Of a stretch of DNA of 64,000 nt, positions 26,853 to 34,691 are shown in pieces. The DNA is taken from positions 186,001-250,000 of the forward strand of contig NZ_JAASRN010000002.1 in assembly GCF_011761635.1 (NCBI RefSeq), written 5' to 3'. The stretch is from Thermonema lapsum. Its GTDB lineage: Bacteria; Bacteroidota; Bacteroidia; Cytophagales; Thermonemataceae. A program made the position numbers and the translations under genes. The notes under the pieces are model-generated. The model saw only the letters and a program-made list of their open reading frames with translations. It ran no database searches and had not been told where the DNA came from. Numbering within the stretch: position 1 is the stretch's first letter; each line of letters starts with the position of its first letter.

Positions 26853-29015
26853 TCAGCTCAACCATTGGTAGGCAGCCCAAGCACTCAGGTAGGCAATCGC
26901 CGACATGTAGAGCAGCTGCCACAAAGGATACTTCCAGCCGTGTGTTTCGCGATACATCACTGCCATAGTACTCATGCACTGCATGGCAAAAGCATAGAAC
27001 AAAAGCAGGGACACAGACGTAGCCAAGTTGAATACTGGCTTACCGGTATGGGGGTTTATCTCGGAGCGTAGCCGTTCTACCACCGTCATTTCATCTTCGC
27101 TGCCTATGCTGTAAATCGTAGATATGGTACCGACAAACACTTCCCGCGCAGCAAATGAACTAATCAAAGCAATGCCTATCTTCCAATCGTAGCCAAGAGG
27201 ACGGATAGCCGGCTCAATGAAACGCCCCAAGTAGCCGGCATAAGATTGCTCGAGGCGCACCGATGCCACCGCATTTTCTATTTGCTCGTCGGTGGCTTTG
27301 CCTTGTAGCTGCCTACGCAGCTCACGCTCGGCTTCTTCCATAGCATTGCCGGGACCAAACGAAGCAAGCCCCCAAATCAAAACAGAGATGAGAAGAATCA
27401 CCTTACCGGCTTCTACTACAAAAGTGCGGGCTTTCTCCCATACAGTTAGCAGCAAGTTGCGCCAGCGGGGCAAGCGATAAAGTGGCATTTCCAACATAAA
27501 GAAACTTCGCCCCTGCTCCATGCGCAAAAAGCGGTTAAGCAACCAAGCCACCAGCAGCGACATGAGTGTACCTAACAGATACAAGCCCAACATCACCACG
27601 CCTTGCAAGCTAAGCCATCCCCACAGCAACGTATTGGGCACTGCCAGTGCCACCAGCACCGTATAAACGGGCAAGCGTGCCGAGCAGCTCATCAGCGGCA
27701 CCACCATCATGGTAATCAGGCGTTCTTTGGGATTTGGGATAGTGCGTGCCGCCATGATTGCCGGGATGGCACACGCTACCCCCGAAACCAAAGGCACCAC
27801 GCTGCGCCCGTTCAATCCAAATTGCCGCATCACTTTGTCCATCAGCACAGCCACACGCGCCATATAGCCGGTTTCTTCTAAAATACCCAACAGAAAAAAC
27901 AGAATAGCTATCTGGGGCACAAACACTAAGATACCCCCCAAGCCCGCCAGCAAGCCGTCGGCTACAAACGACACCCAGAGGCTATCGCCCCCCTGCAGGT
28001 GTACCCAATTTACAAACTCCGAAAAAGAAGCGTCTATCCAGTCCATGGGGACACTTGCCCATGTAAAAACGGATTGAAAAATAAGCAGTAGCACCAGCAA
28101 GAAAGTGGCATAGCCTGCCAGCGGATGCAAAAGCCAGCGGTCTAAAAGCCTCGTTAGGCGTGAGTAGTTCCCGCCTTTGGTCTGTTTGAGTACTGTCTCT
28201 GCCAAGATGGCATCAATTTGTTCATAGCGCTGCAGTACTTCCTCACGTTGCAGGTTCAGCGCTTTGAAAGGCTCTTTGGCATGTAAAATAGCGCGCTGAA
28301 TACTGTCCTTTTGGGCTTCGGTCAAAAAAGACAAACGCTCGAACAGATGCAGGCAAAGCCATTGCGCATAGGCACTCAAGCCCTTAGGCAAATTTTCTTT
28401 GAGCGACGCCTCAAAATATTGGTCAATCAACGGCGCCACGTCATAAAATGAACGGCAAGACGGTTTGATTTCAGTCAACTTCTCTTTGAGCTGTTCTATA
28501 CCTACGCCCTTGCGGGCATTGGTAGCTACCACTTCTATGCCCAACAGCTGCTGCAGCTGCTCCGTGTCTATGCTGATGCCTTCTTTCTCTGCCACATCTA
28601 CCATATTCAGCACCAGCAGGATGGGCAATCCCAAGTCAATAAGCTGAGTACAAAGCAACAAATGACGCTTCAAGTTGGCGGCATCGGCTACCACCACGAC
28701 GGCATCGGGGTAGTCTTTGCCTTCGGGGTTGAGCAACACCTCCAAAACAACCTGCTCGTCCAACGATTTGGGATAAAGACTATAAATACCCGGTAGGTCC
28801 AGCACTTCCAGCTGGTTTCCTGCTGTGAGGCGACAAATGCCTATTTTTTTATCGACGGTTACACCGGGGAAATTACCTACCTTTTGGTTTAATCCTGTCA
28901 GTGCATTGAATAAAGTCGTTTTGCCGCTATTGGGGTTACCCAACAATGCCACTTTTCGGATACGACGCTTTACGCCTACTTTCTGCTCATTGCTCATGCG
29001 GTGCGCATCTTTCAT
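26853..29015 (-). CDS. feoB: Ferrous iron transport protein B
   Basis: 720 residues. The N-terminal G domain has KVALLGNPNSGKTTLFNALT, NFPGVTVDKK and DLPGIYSLYP, with NMVD for guanine recognition. The helical GDI-like segment leads to a membrane part with the two gating repeats (FVPQIAILFFLLGILEETGY, VPLVSGVACAIPAIMAARTI, LISVLIWGLASFG, ISSFAAREVFVGTISTIYSI). FeoB takes up Fe(II) across the inner membrane. Its ATG follows the feoA stop with no gap. Length is normal for FeoB without a fused FeoA domain. Confidence 0.96.
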   Translation of the reverse strand: MKDAHRMSNEQKVGVKRRIRKVALLGNPNSGKTTLFNALTGLNQKVGNFPGVTVDKKIGICRLTAGNQLEVLDLPGIYSLYPKSLDEQVVLEVLLNPEGKDYPDAVVVVADAANLKRHLLLCTQLIDLGLPILLVLNMVDVAEKEGISIDTEQLQQLLGIEVVATNARKGVGIEQLKEKLTEIKPSCRSFYDVAPLIDQYFEASLKENLPKGLSAYAQWLCLHLFERLSFLTEAQKDSIQRAILHAKEPFKALNLQREEVLQRYEQIDAILAETVLKQTKGGNYSRLTRLLDRWLLHPLAGYATFLLVLLLIFQSVFTWASVPMDWIDASFSEFVNWVHLQGGDSLWVSFVADGLLAGLGGILVFVPQIAILFFLLGILEETGYMARVAVLMDKVMRQFGLNGRSVVPLVSGVACAIPAIMAARTIPNPKERLITMMVVPLMSCSARLPVYTVLVALAVPNTLLWGWLSLQGVVMLGLYLLGTLMSLLVAWLLNRFLRMEQGRSFFMLEMPLYRLPRWRNLLLTVWEKARTFVVEAGKVILLISVLIWGLASFGPGNAMEEAERELRRQLQGKATDEQIENAVASVRLEQSYAGYLGRFIEPAIRPLGYDWKIGIALISSFAAREVFVGTISTIYSIGSEDEMTVVERLRSEINPHTGKPVFNLATSVSLLLFYAFAMQCMSTMAVMYRETHGWKYPLWQLLYMSAIAYLSAWAAYQWLS

Positions 29016-29246
29016 TTAGGAAGCGATTAAAATGGTTTTTGCCTCTTCTTTTCGCAACGATAACTGATAGGTTTCGTCTATACGCACACCAATAGGGTCT
29101 CCCAGAGGCGCTACAAATACCAGCTCAACCCATGTATTAGGCAAAAAGCCAAGTTCAAAAAGCTTCAAAGAGAGTTGCTCGTCAAGCAATGCCACAATGC
29201 GGGCGCGCTCTCCCTTACGCAAGTCTGCCACGCTTCTACGGTTCAT
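29016..29246 (-). CDS. feoA: Ferrous iron transport protein A
   Basis: 76 residues, a single SH3-like FeoA domain: RSVADLRKGERARIVALLDE, KLFELGFLPNTWVELVFVAP, GDPIGVRIDETYQLSLRKEE. FeoA is a small cytoplasmic partner needed for full FeoB function. It is the first gene of feoAB, and a promoter plus a perfect palindrome lie just upstream. Confidence 0.93.
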   Translation of the reverse strand: MNRRSVADLRKGERARIVALLDEQLSLKLFELGFLPNTWVELVFVAPLGDPIGVRIDETYQLSLRKEEAKTILIAS

Positions 29247-29264
29247 ATTTTATTTAGACTTGTT

Positions 29265-29283
29265 TTAAATTGCTGCAATTTAA
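29265..29283. promoter_or_regulatory. 19-bp perfect palindrome ahead of feoAB (probable iron-regulator operator)
   Basis: TTAAATTGCTGCAATTTAA is a perfect 9-1-9 inverted repeat, the geometry of Fur and DtxR/IdeR boxes. It overlaps the -7 element of the feoA promoter, so a bound repressor would block transcription. Which regulator binds is not shown by the sequence; neither a Fur nor a DtxR gene is in the window. Confidence 0.7.
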
Positions 29284-29306
29284 TAAAACTGCGTTTTGCT
29301 GCCAAA
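29275..29306 (-). promoter_or_regulatory. Promoter of feoAB
   Basis: Minus strand TTTG, 20 bases, TAAATTGC; the -33 box is perfect and the -7 box matches TAnnTTTG at six of eight positions counting the free ones. It is 28 bases ahead of the feoA ATG. Nothing else recognisable lies in 29307-29525. Confidence 0.65.
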
Positions 29307-29525
29307 TGTAGGTGTCTCGAAAAATGCAAATCAATGACTTTTATCAACGCAGGCAGTCGTCTCCTTCCGCCTATCCTCTCTTACGAAGCAAAAGTACAGT
29401 AAGGAAGCTCCCTTCCTCCAAAAGAGGCAAGGGAGATTTCTCGCTTACACTCGTAATAAAAAGCGAGTTGCAAAGAACATGAACTAACTTTTTTTGGCTT
29501 GCACTCTCTAAAATCTAAAATAAAT

Positions 29526-29560
29526 CGAGCGACACCGAAGGAATGCCTCGATGCCGCTCG
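29526..29560 (-). terminator. Terminator after the acyltransferase gene
   Basis: Outer stem CGAGCG / CGCTCG (29526-29531 with 29555-29560) with further pairing inside, followed on the minus strand by ATTTATTTTAGATTTTA. It lies 33 bases after the acyltransferase stop. Confidence 0.7.
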
Positions 29561-29592
29561 TCTTTTGCCTGCCAAATATCCCTTTTACCTTA

Positions 29593-30798
29593 TTACTTCA
29601 AACGACGGAACCCCGAAATACCCAAAGGTATCCACCCAATCAACGGCAGATAGTAGGCAATCACTTTGGGGTTTTTGAATAAGATACGCCACGTGGATAA
29701 AAAACCCAGTTTCAGTTTAGACTTGCGGTCTCCCTTCTTAATGCGCACGCGCTCCCATTCGGCAAACAACAGAGGCCAGCCAAAGGGCAAAGTATAAGGG
29801 AAGTAACGAATCCATTTCCATTGAGCTTTGAAGAATGATTTCCAATCATAAGGTTTGCGCCCGTATTGCTTCACCGCTTCATTCAGCTCTTCTTGCATCA
29901 TATCGCGTATTTTGTCGGCGATGGCGCGAAAATCCTCATAAGTCATCTCTTCGTAAGGCTTGTCTGTCATTTCGTAAGGCTTGATGCGCTTGCCTTTGAT
30001 GTAGGTGAGGCGTGCGGGAAATGCCATGTAGAAAATCCAAGGAAACACCAGGATGAAAGGCGTAATGAAGCCGATGGGAAGGAAGGGAATACCAATCAGA
30101 TTGACCAGCTTATTTAAAAAATTAGAGCAGTAGCTGTAGGGGTTGATGTATTCGCCGTTTACGGTATAGAACGGAATGATATCGGTTTTGTATTTGATAG
30201 CCATATGCACCATTGAGCTGGAGAAGCGCTGCAACTGGTAACGCCGATGAAAGCCTTTACCTATGCCCGGCACCCCTTCTGGATAAATCATCACGTTGAA
30301 ATCATTTTGGTGCATCATGGTTTCGAAATTCAGGAAAGTAGCATCGACGCACCCCATGCGTTTCCAGAGATATTTTATTTGGTAGGGGTGCATCAGCACA
30401 GAAGCCGAAAGCATGGGGGCAGTCAGCGGGCGGATGGCGTCGGGTCCATAGTGGCAATGTTTGTGGACGCGGTAAACCCACACCATGCCGTCCCAAGGGA
30501 AAGCCATGCCCGAATGGTTGCTGGCAAAAATCAGCGGTCGATTGGGGTTGTTGCGTTTTGGGAAAGGGTCAAGGTCAATGAGACGCGAGCGGAAATAGGC
30601 AGCATCCAGAATTTCCATTACGTCTTGCGCAAAGAGCTTGCCCAGCTCTAAGTCAAAATGCTCGTCATAAATATGCCGATTGGCAAGCACTTCTGAAGGA
30701 GGCGGTACATTTTCCAAGCTTTGTTCTCCATTTACATCGGACATCGGGCGAAGAGCTGCTTCTTGTGGCTTCACCGGCTTATGGTCTGGGCTTTGCAT
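29593..30798 (-). CDS. Lysophospholipid acyltransferase-like protein (LPLAT family)
   Basis: 401 residues with no signal peptide. The acyltransferase core has FASNHSGMAFPWDGM (His-x7-Asp-type spacing, as in the MGAT/DGAT-like branch rather than the His-x4-Asp of PlsC), GCVDATFLNFETM, and IYPEGVPGIGKGFHRRYQL for the glycerol-phosphate or acceptor site. A hydrophobic segment near residue 240 (FITPFILVFPWIFYMAFPA) probably anchors it to the inner membrane. It likely moves an acyl chain to a lysolipid or similar acceptor. The exact substrate cannot be read. The first 50 residues are low-similarity and the true start may be later (MSDVNGEQ). Confidence 0.8.
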   Translation of the reverse strand: MQSPDHKPVKPQEAALRPMSDVNGEQSLENVPPPSEVLANRHIYDEHFDLELGKLFAQDVMEILDAAYFRSRLIDLDPFPKRNNPNRPLIFASNHSGMAFPWDGMVWVYRVHKHCHYGPDAIRPLTAPMLSASVLMHPYQIKYLWKRMGCVDATFLNFETMMHQNDFNVMIYPEGVPGIGKGFHRRYQLQRFSSSMVHMAIKYKTDIIPFYTVNGEYINPYSYCSNFLNKLVNLIGIPFLPIGFITPFILVFPWIFYMAFPARLTYIKGKRIKPYEMTDKPYEEMTYEDFRAIADKIRDMMQEELNEAVKQYGRKPYDWKSFFKAQWKWIRYFPYTLPFGWPLLFAEWERVRIKKGDRKSKLKLGFLSTWRILFKNPKVIAYYLPLIGWIPLGISGFRRLK

Positions 30799-30837
30799 GA
30801 TGGTTACAATTTACAGTTATCATAATTTCAGCATCTT

Positions 30838-30869
30838 AAAAGATATGACATTACTTCTGAAATTCCAAA
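30838..30869 (-). promoter_or_regulatory. Promoter of the acyltransferase gene
   Basis: Minus strand TTTG, 20 bases, TATCTTTT: -33 box perfect, -7 box one base off TAnnTTTG. It is 39 bases ahead of the ATG. Confidence 0.6.
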
Positions 30870-30899
30870 ACAAAAACAAGTAACTTGCAAGCCCTGTTG

Positions 30900-32357
30900 C
30901 TATGGCAGCTGTTGCAGCAGTTGCTCGTAAAGACTCAACACTTTTGTATAAGAAGCCTCTGCTTTGTTCATCATCAAGGCAAAGGCATAACGCCTGCCGC
31001 TAACACTGTGGTAATAGCCTGCCAAGCATGCTACATCGCGCATGCTACCTGTTTTTGCCCACACTCTGCCCGCCAGAGGGGTGCCTACACCAAAACGGCG
31101 CAAAGTACCGCTATGAGCGGCTTGTGCCAGGCTTCGGCGAAAGTCCTCTGCATAAGGCGTATGTGCCATAAAACGCAAGACCTCTACTATGCTTTTGGGC
31201 GACAAGGCGTTTGCAGGCGAAAGACCGCTACCATCTAAAATACGGGCATTATCAAGCGCTACTCCCTGCCCCCGCCAAAAAGCTTTTATCACTTCTGCCG
31301 CATCGTTGTGAGCACGCGTTGACCCCATTCGTATTGCCAGCGTTTTGTACAAGCCCTCAGCAAAAAGGTTGATACTTTTTTGGTTGGTCTCAGTGATGAT
31401 GTCGAGCAAGGCAGGCGAACGATACGTCCACAGCAGTCGCACATTTGCAGGTTGCTCCACTCGACAAGGGGCTGCCACAGACAAACGGCACTTTATTTTT
31501 GATTTTTCAAAAAATGTCTGCACTTCTTGCAAGAAATAAACAGTAGGGTCGTGCATCATCAGCTTCACGGAGAAGGTGCCGCCCATAGGATAGGTGCCCC
31601 GCAAAAAACCATGGGTTTGATATGCCGCTCGGTCGGCATACACGCGGTCGCCGCTGCCCGCTTCACCCGTAGTTACCTGATTCACCCACGAGTCCACAGT
31701 AAAGGGCAGCGAAGGTTCTATTTTGCGCAGCACCGCCGGTTGTCCCGGTGCACTGCCGGGCGTGAAGTAAGCATAAAGGGTATTGTCCCGCCAATTGAGC
31801 TCATAAGCCGGCGCTGCATAATAGTTGCCCAAGTCTTCCCACGTCCAGCCGTCGGGGGTTACGTTGGGGTCATAAGGCGTTTTCAAGAGGCAGACGCCCC
31901 GCGATATTGAATCGATGGCGTGGTGCCGGAGCGCTGCCCCCAACGCCTCCAGAAAAGCAGCCGGAAGTGTATCTGCAAAATAGCGACTGCCCAAGGAAGG
32001 GTCTCCCGAAGGCGCAATCATCAAATAACCATCCAAGCATCTGCCCGACACAGTCCCTACAGCATAAATTCCGGTTTCATAGCGGAAGTTCGGTCCTAAG
32101 AGCTGCAAAGCGGTGGCAGTGGTTAGTAGCTTCATCACCGAAGCAGGCGCCAGCAAACGCTCAGCGTGCACATTCAGTATTTCTTTGTCTTGGGTCAATT
32201 CGTAAATATACACCCCATCCCAAGCTTGGCGGTAGTCGGGCGCCTGCATTTGGGCTGCCCACCAAGAAGCAAGCTGCTGCTGTGCATGCAATGCCCCTTG
32301 CGGCAAGCAAAAGATTAGCACGAAAAGCGTATATTTGATGAAACGGCTACGATTCAT
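30900..32357 (-). CDS. dacB: D-alanyl-D-alanine carboxypeptidase/endopeptidase, PBP4 type
   Basis: 485 residues from the ATG at 32357, which gives a good signal peptide (FIKYTLFVLIFCLPQGALHAQ). Class-C PBP motifs are SVMK (in LLAPASVMKLLTTATALQLL), SGLSPAN (SxN motif) and KTG (VWAKTGSMRDVACLAGYY). The large insert between SxxK and SxN is typical of PBP4. It trims peptidoglycan cross-links in the periplasm. The start codon interlocks with that of the divergent DUF58 gene in a CATG, so its promoter must lie inside that gene. Confidence 0.9.
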   Translation of the reverse strand: MNRSRFIKYTLFVLIFCLPQGALHAQQQLASWWAAQMQAPDYRQAWDGVYIYELTQDKEILNVHAERLLAPASVMKLLTTATALQLLGPNFRYETGIYAVGTVSGRCLDGYLMIAPSGDPSLGSRYFADTLPAAFLEALGAALRHHAIDSISRGVCLLKTPYDPNVTPDGWTWEDLGNYYAAPAYELNWRDNTLYAYFTPGSAPGQPAVLRKIEPSLPFTVDSWVNQVTTGEAGSGDRVYADRAAYQTHGFLRGTYPMGGTFSVKLMMHDPTVYFLQEVQTFFEKSKIKCRLSVAAPCRVEQPANVRLLWTYRSPALLDIITETNQKSINLFAEGLYKTLAIRMGSTRAHNDAAEVIKAFWRGQGVALDNARILDGSGLSPANALSPKSIVEVLRFMAHTPYAEDFRRSLAQAAHSGTLRRFGVGTPLAGRVWAKTGSMRDVACLAGYYHSVSGRRYAFALMMNKAEASYTKVLSLYEQLLQQLP

Positions 32358-33276
32358 GACAAAACGGACTATTGATTTAGAACAGATACGAGAATTTAGC
32401 AATATAGGCTTACTTGCCAAGACTTTGGTCGAAGGCTTTATTGTAGGCTTGCACCGCTCACCCTTTCATGGTTTTTCGGTAGAATTTGCCGAACACCGCC
32501 CCTACAATACCGGCGAAAGCACCCGCCACATCGATTGGAAAGTATATGCCAAAACCGACCGCCTATATACCAAACGCTACGACGAAGAAACCAACCTGCG
32601 AGCCTATCTGGTTTTGGATGTATCTTCATCGATGTATTACCCTCTACCCCATTTCGACAAACTCACCTTCAGCGTGATGGCAGCCGCTTCTTTGGCTTAT
32701 TTACTTCATAAGCAACGCGATGCCTTTAGTTTATGCACTTTCGACCGCCAGCTGCTTTATCAAAGCGAACTCAAAAGCACCGCTACACACCTGTGGCAGC
32801 AATTCGAACAGCTGCAAAGTCTGTTGCAAAGCAAGCGCCCGCCCTTATCTGGCACAACCGCCGCTGCACCTGTTTTGCACACACTTGCCGACAAAGCCGG
32901 CAAACGTGCTTTGTTTATCATCTTCAGCGACATGCTTGAACACAGCCGGCAAGTCGAAGACATCTTTCAGGCGCTTCAGCACCTGCGCCACAACCGCCAC
33001 GAGGTGCTCCTCTTTCATGTATTGGACTACCGTACCGAAGCCTCTCTTGATTTCCCCGACCAAGAGCAAGAGTTTATCGACTTGGAAAGTGGCATGCGTC
33101 TGCGACTGAACCCCCAAGAGGTGCGGCAACAATACCGCCAGCAAATGCAGCGTTATGTGCGCGCGCTGAAGCTGCGTTGCGGACAATACGGTATCGATTT
33201 TGTGGAAGCCGACGTGCGCATGCCCTTTGAGCAAATTCTGAAAAGTTATTTAATGAAACGCAACAAAATGGTATGA
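32356..33276 (+). CDS. DUF58 domain protein (VWA-like, MoxR-associated type)
   Basis: 306 residues beginning MTKRTIDLEQIREFSNIGLL. The DUF58 core GESTRHIDWKVYAKTDRLYT is clear and is followed by LVLDVSSSMYYP, an intact MIDAS-like DxSxS. The rest is a VWA fold (FSVMAAASLAYLLHKQRDAF, ALFIIFSDMLEHSRQ). These proteins usually pair with a MoxR AAA ATPase in chaperone-like complexes; no moxR gene lies here. A start 21 bases upstream is possible but overlaps dacB more. Confidence 0.85.
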   Translation: MTKRTIDLEQIREFSNIGLLAKTLVEGFIVGLHRSPFHGFSVEFAEHRPYNTGESTRHIDWKVYAKTDRLYTKRYDEETNLRAYLVLDVSSSMYYPLPHFDKLTFSVMAAASLAYLLHKQRDAFSLCTFDRQLLYQSELKSTATHLWQQFEQLQSLLQSKRPPLSGTTAAAPVLHTLADKAGKRALFIIFSDMLEHSRQVEDIFQALQHLRHNRHEVLLFHVLDYRTEASLDFPDQEQEFIDLESGMRLRLNPQEVRQQYRQQMQRYVRALKLRCGQYGIDFVEADVRMPFEQILKSYLMKRNKMV

Positions 33277-33361
33277 ACAGTCAGTTTTCTTTTTCATATT
33301 CATAATTTTCGCTAAATTCATTTTATCAATCCAGTAAGTCAAGAAAAAAATATCAAAAACT

Positions 33362-33922
33362 ATGACAAAGAAAAAAGAAAAAAAGCTTGAAAAAGGACGC
33401 CGCAAAACCTCTTTGCAGGCTGAAATAGAAAAAGCACTAAACGAACAGGTAAAGCTTGAAGCTACCTCTTCGGCAAACTATTTGGCAATGGCAAGCTGGT
33501 GCGATATACAAGGTTTTGAAAACAGTGCCAATTTTTTTTACAAACAATCAGACGAAGAGCGCACCCACATGCTCAAAATATTCAAGTATATCAACGACAT
33601 GGGAGGGCATGCCCTTACCCCTGCCATAGAAGCACCTGTACAGGACTACGACTCCTTACGGGCTGTCTTTGAGGCTGCTTTGAAAAACGAAATCCAGGTA
33701 ACACAGTCTATCCGCAAAATCGTGGATTTGTGCCGTGAGAACCATGATTATGCCACAGAAATGTTGATGCAGTGGTTTGTGCGTGAACAGATAGAAGAAG
33801 AGTATATCGCACGCCGCTGTCTCGAGCTATTCGACATCATCGGCGAAGAAGGTTTAGGATTGTTCATGATAGACCAGCAAATTCCTGGCATCCACTATAC
33901 CAGCCCAGACAAAGAAGCTTAA
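33362..33922 (+). CDS. ftnA: Ferritin
   Basis: 186 residues. After a Lys-rich head (KKKEKKLEKGRRKT), the four-helix ferritin core has NEQVKLEATSSANYLAMASW, QSDEERTHMLKIFKYINDMG (ExxH of the ferroxidase site), ALKNEIQVTQSIRKIVDLC and FVREQIEEEYIARRCLELFD. All iron ligands of the bacterial FtnA-type centre are in place. It would store Fe(III) in a 24-mer. The basic N-terminal extension of about 16 residues is longer than in Escherichia FtnA and might bind DNA or RNA. It is near feoAB but separately transcribed. Confidence 0.93.
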   Translation: MTKKKEKKLEKGRRKTSLQAEIEKALNEQVKLEATSSANYLAMASWCDIQGFENSANFFYKQSDEERTHMLKIFKYINDMGGHALTPAIEAPVQDYDSLRAVFEAALKNEIQVTQSIRKIVDLCRENHDYATEMLMQWFVREQIEEEYIARRCLELFDIIGEEGLGLFMIDQQIPGIHYTSPDKEA

Positions 33923-33942
33923 AACAAGTGTAAGACATGCGA

Positions 33943-33971
33943 AAGGGCAACAGGCTGTTGCCCTTCTTGTT
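33943..33971 (+). terminator. Terminator after ferritin
   Basis: Perfect 11-bp stem AAGGGCAACAG / CTGTTGCCCTT around one base (tighter loop likely opens), then CTTGTTCCTTTT. It lies 21 bases after the ferritin stop. Confidence 0.8.
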
Positions 33972-34064
33972 CCTTTTACTGTGAGGCACAAATAAAACGA
34001 TTTGCGAAACATAACAAGCTCTTCGCTCTTGCCGGAAATGAGAACCGTTTTAAAATTCTACTTT

Positions 34065-34493
34065 TTACGACTGTTTTTTGGCAGCCTTGTCCTGCGCCAT
34101 CTGCAAAATGGTTTGATACTCTGCTTCGCTAACAGGCATCACCGACAGACGCGCCTGTTTTAGCAGCTTCATTCCAGCTAAAGCAGGCAGCTGCTTGATT
34201 TCGGCTAAGGTTACAGGCGCCGGCAGTGGCTGCTTGGGGCGCAGCTCCACAGCTACCCAATCGCCTTCCTGTGCCGATGGGTCGGGGAATGCAGCACGGC
34301 TCACTTCGGCAATGCCTACCAGCTGTTTTTCTTTGCCTGTGTGGTAATAAAACACAAGGTCTCCTACTTGCATTTGTCGTAAGTAGTTACGAGCTTGATA
34401 ATTGCGCACGCCAGTCCATACTGTTTTACCATCTTTGAGCAACTGCTCAAAGGCATACTTTCCGGGTTCTTCTTTTACCAGCCAATAAGCCAT
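34065..34493 (-). CDS. EVE domain protein
   Basis: 142 residues from the ATG at 34493 (MAYWLVKEEPGKYAFEQLL); the 23-codon upstream extension is unlike the family. Hallmarks are WTGVRNYQARNYLRQMQVGD, LVFYYHTGKEKQLVGIAEVS and WVAVELRPKQPL. EVE domains are PUA-like and read modified bases in DNA or RNA; bacterial one-domain members are thought to bind RNA. No operon partner. Confidence 0.9.
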   Translation of the reverse strand: MAYWLVKEEPGKYAFEQLLKDGKTVWTGVRNYQARNYLRQMQVGDLVFYYHTGKEKQLVGIAEVSRAAFPDPSAQEGDWVAVELRPKQPLPAPVTLAEIKQLPALAGMKLLKQARLSVMPVSEAEYQTILQMAQDKAAKKQS

Positions 34494-34691
34494 GGTGTGT
34501 CGTTTTGATTTTACTGACGATAAAATGTAGCTTAATTTATGAAAGTTCGCTTCTTTTACCAATACAACCCTGGATAGCCACAGGAACCATTTTCTTGCAC
34601 AGGTTCATGAAATAGGCGGTAAAATCATTAACTTTCGACAAACAACAGAAAATACATGTTTTACGTAAACCCAAAAGCGAAACCGTTAAAT

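Noticed and set aside
29381-29575. 64-codon minus-strand frame between feoA and the acyltransferase
   Set aside because: It spans the acyltransferase terminator and shows no protein-like features.
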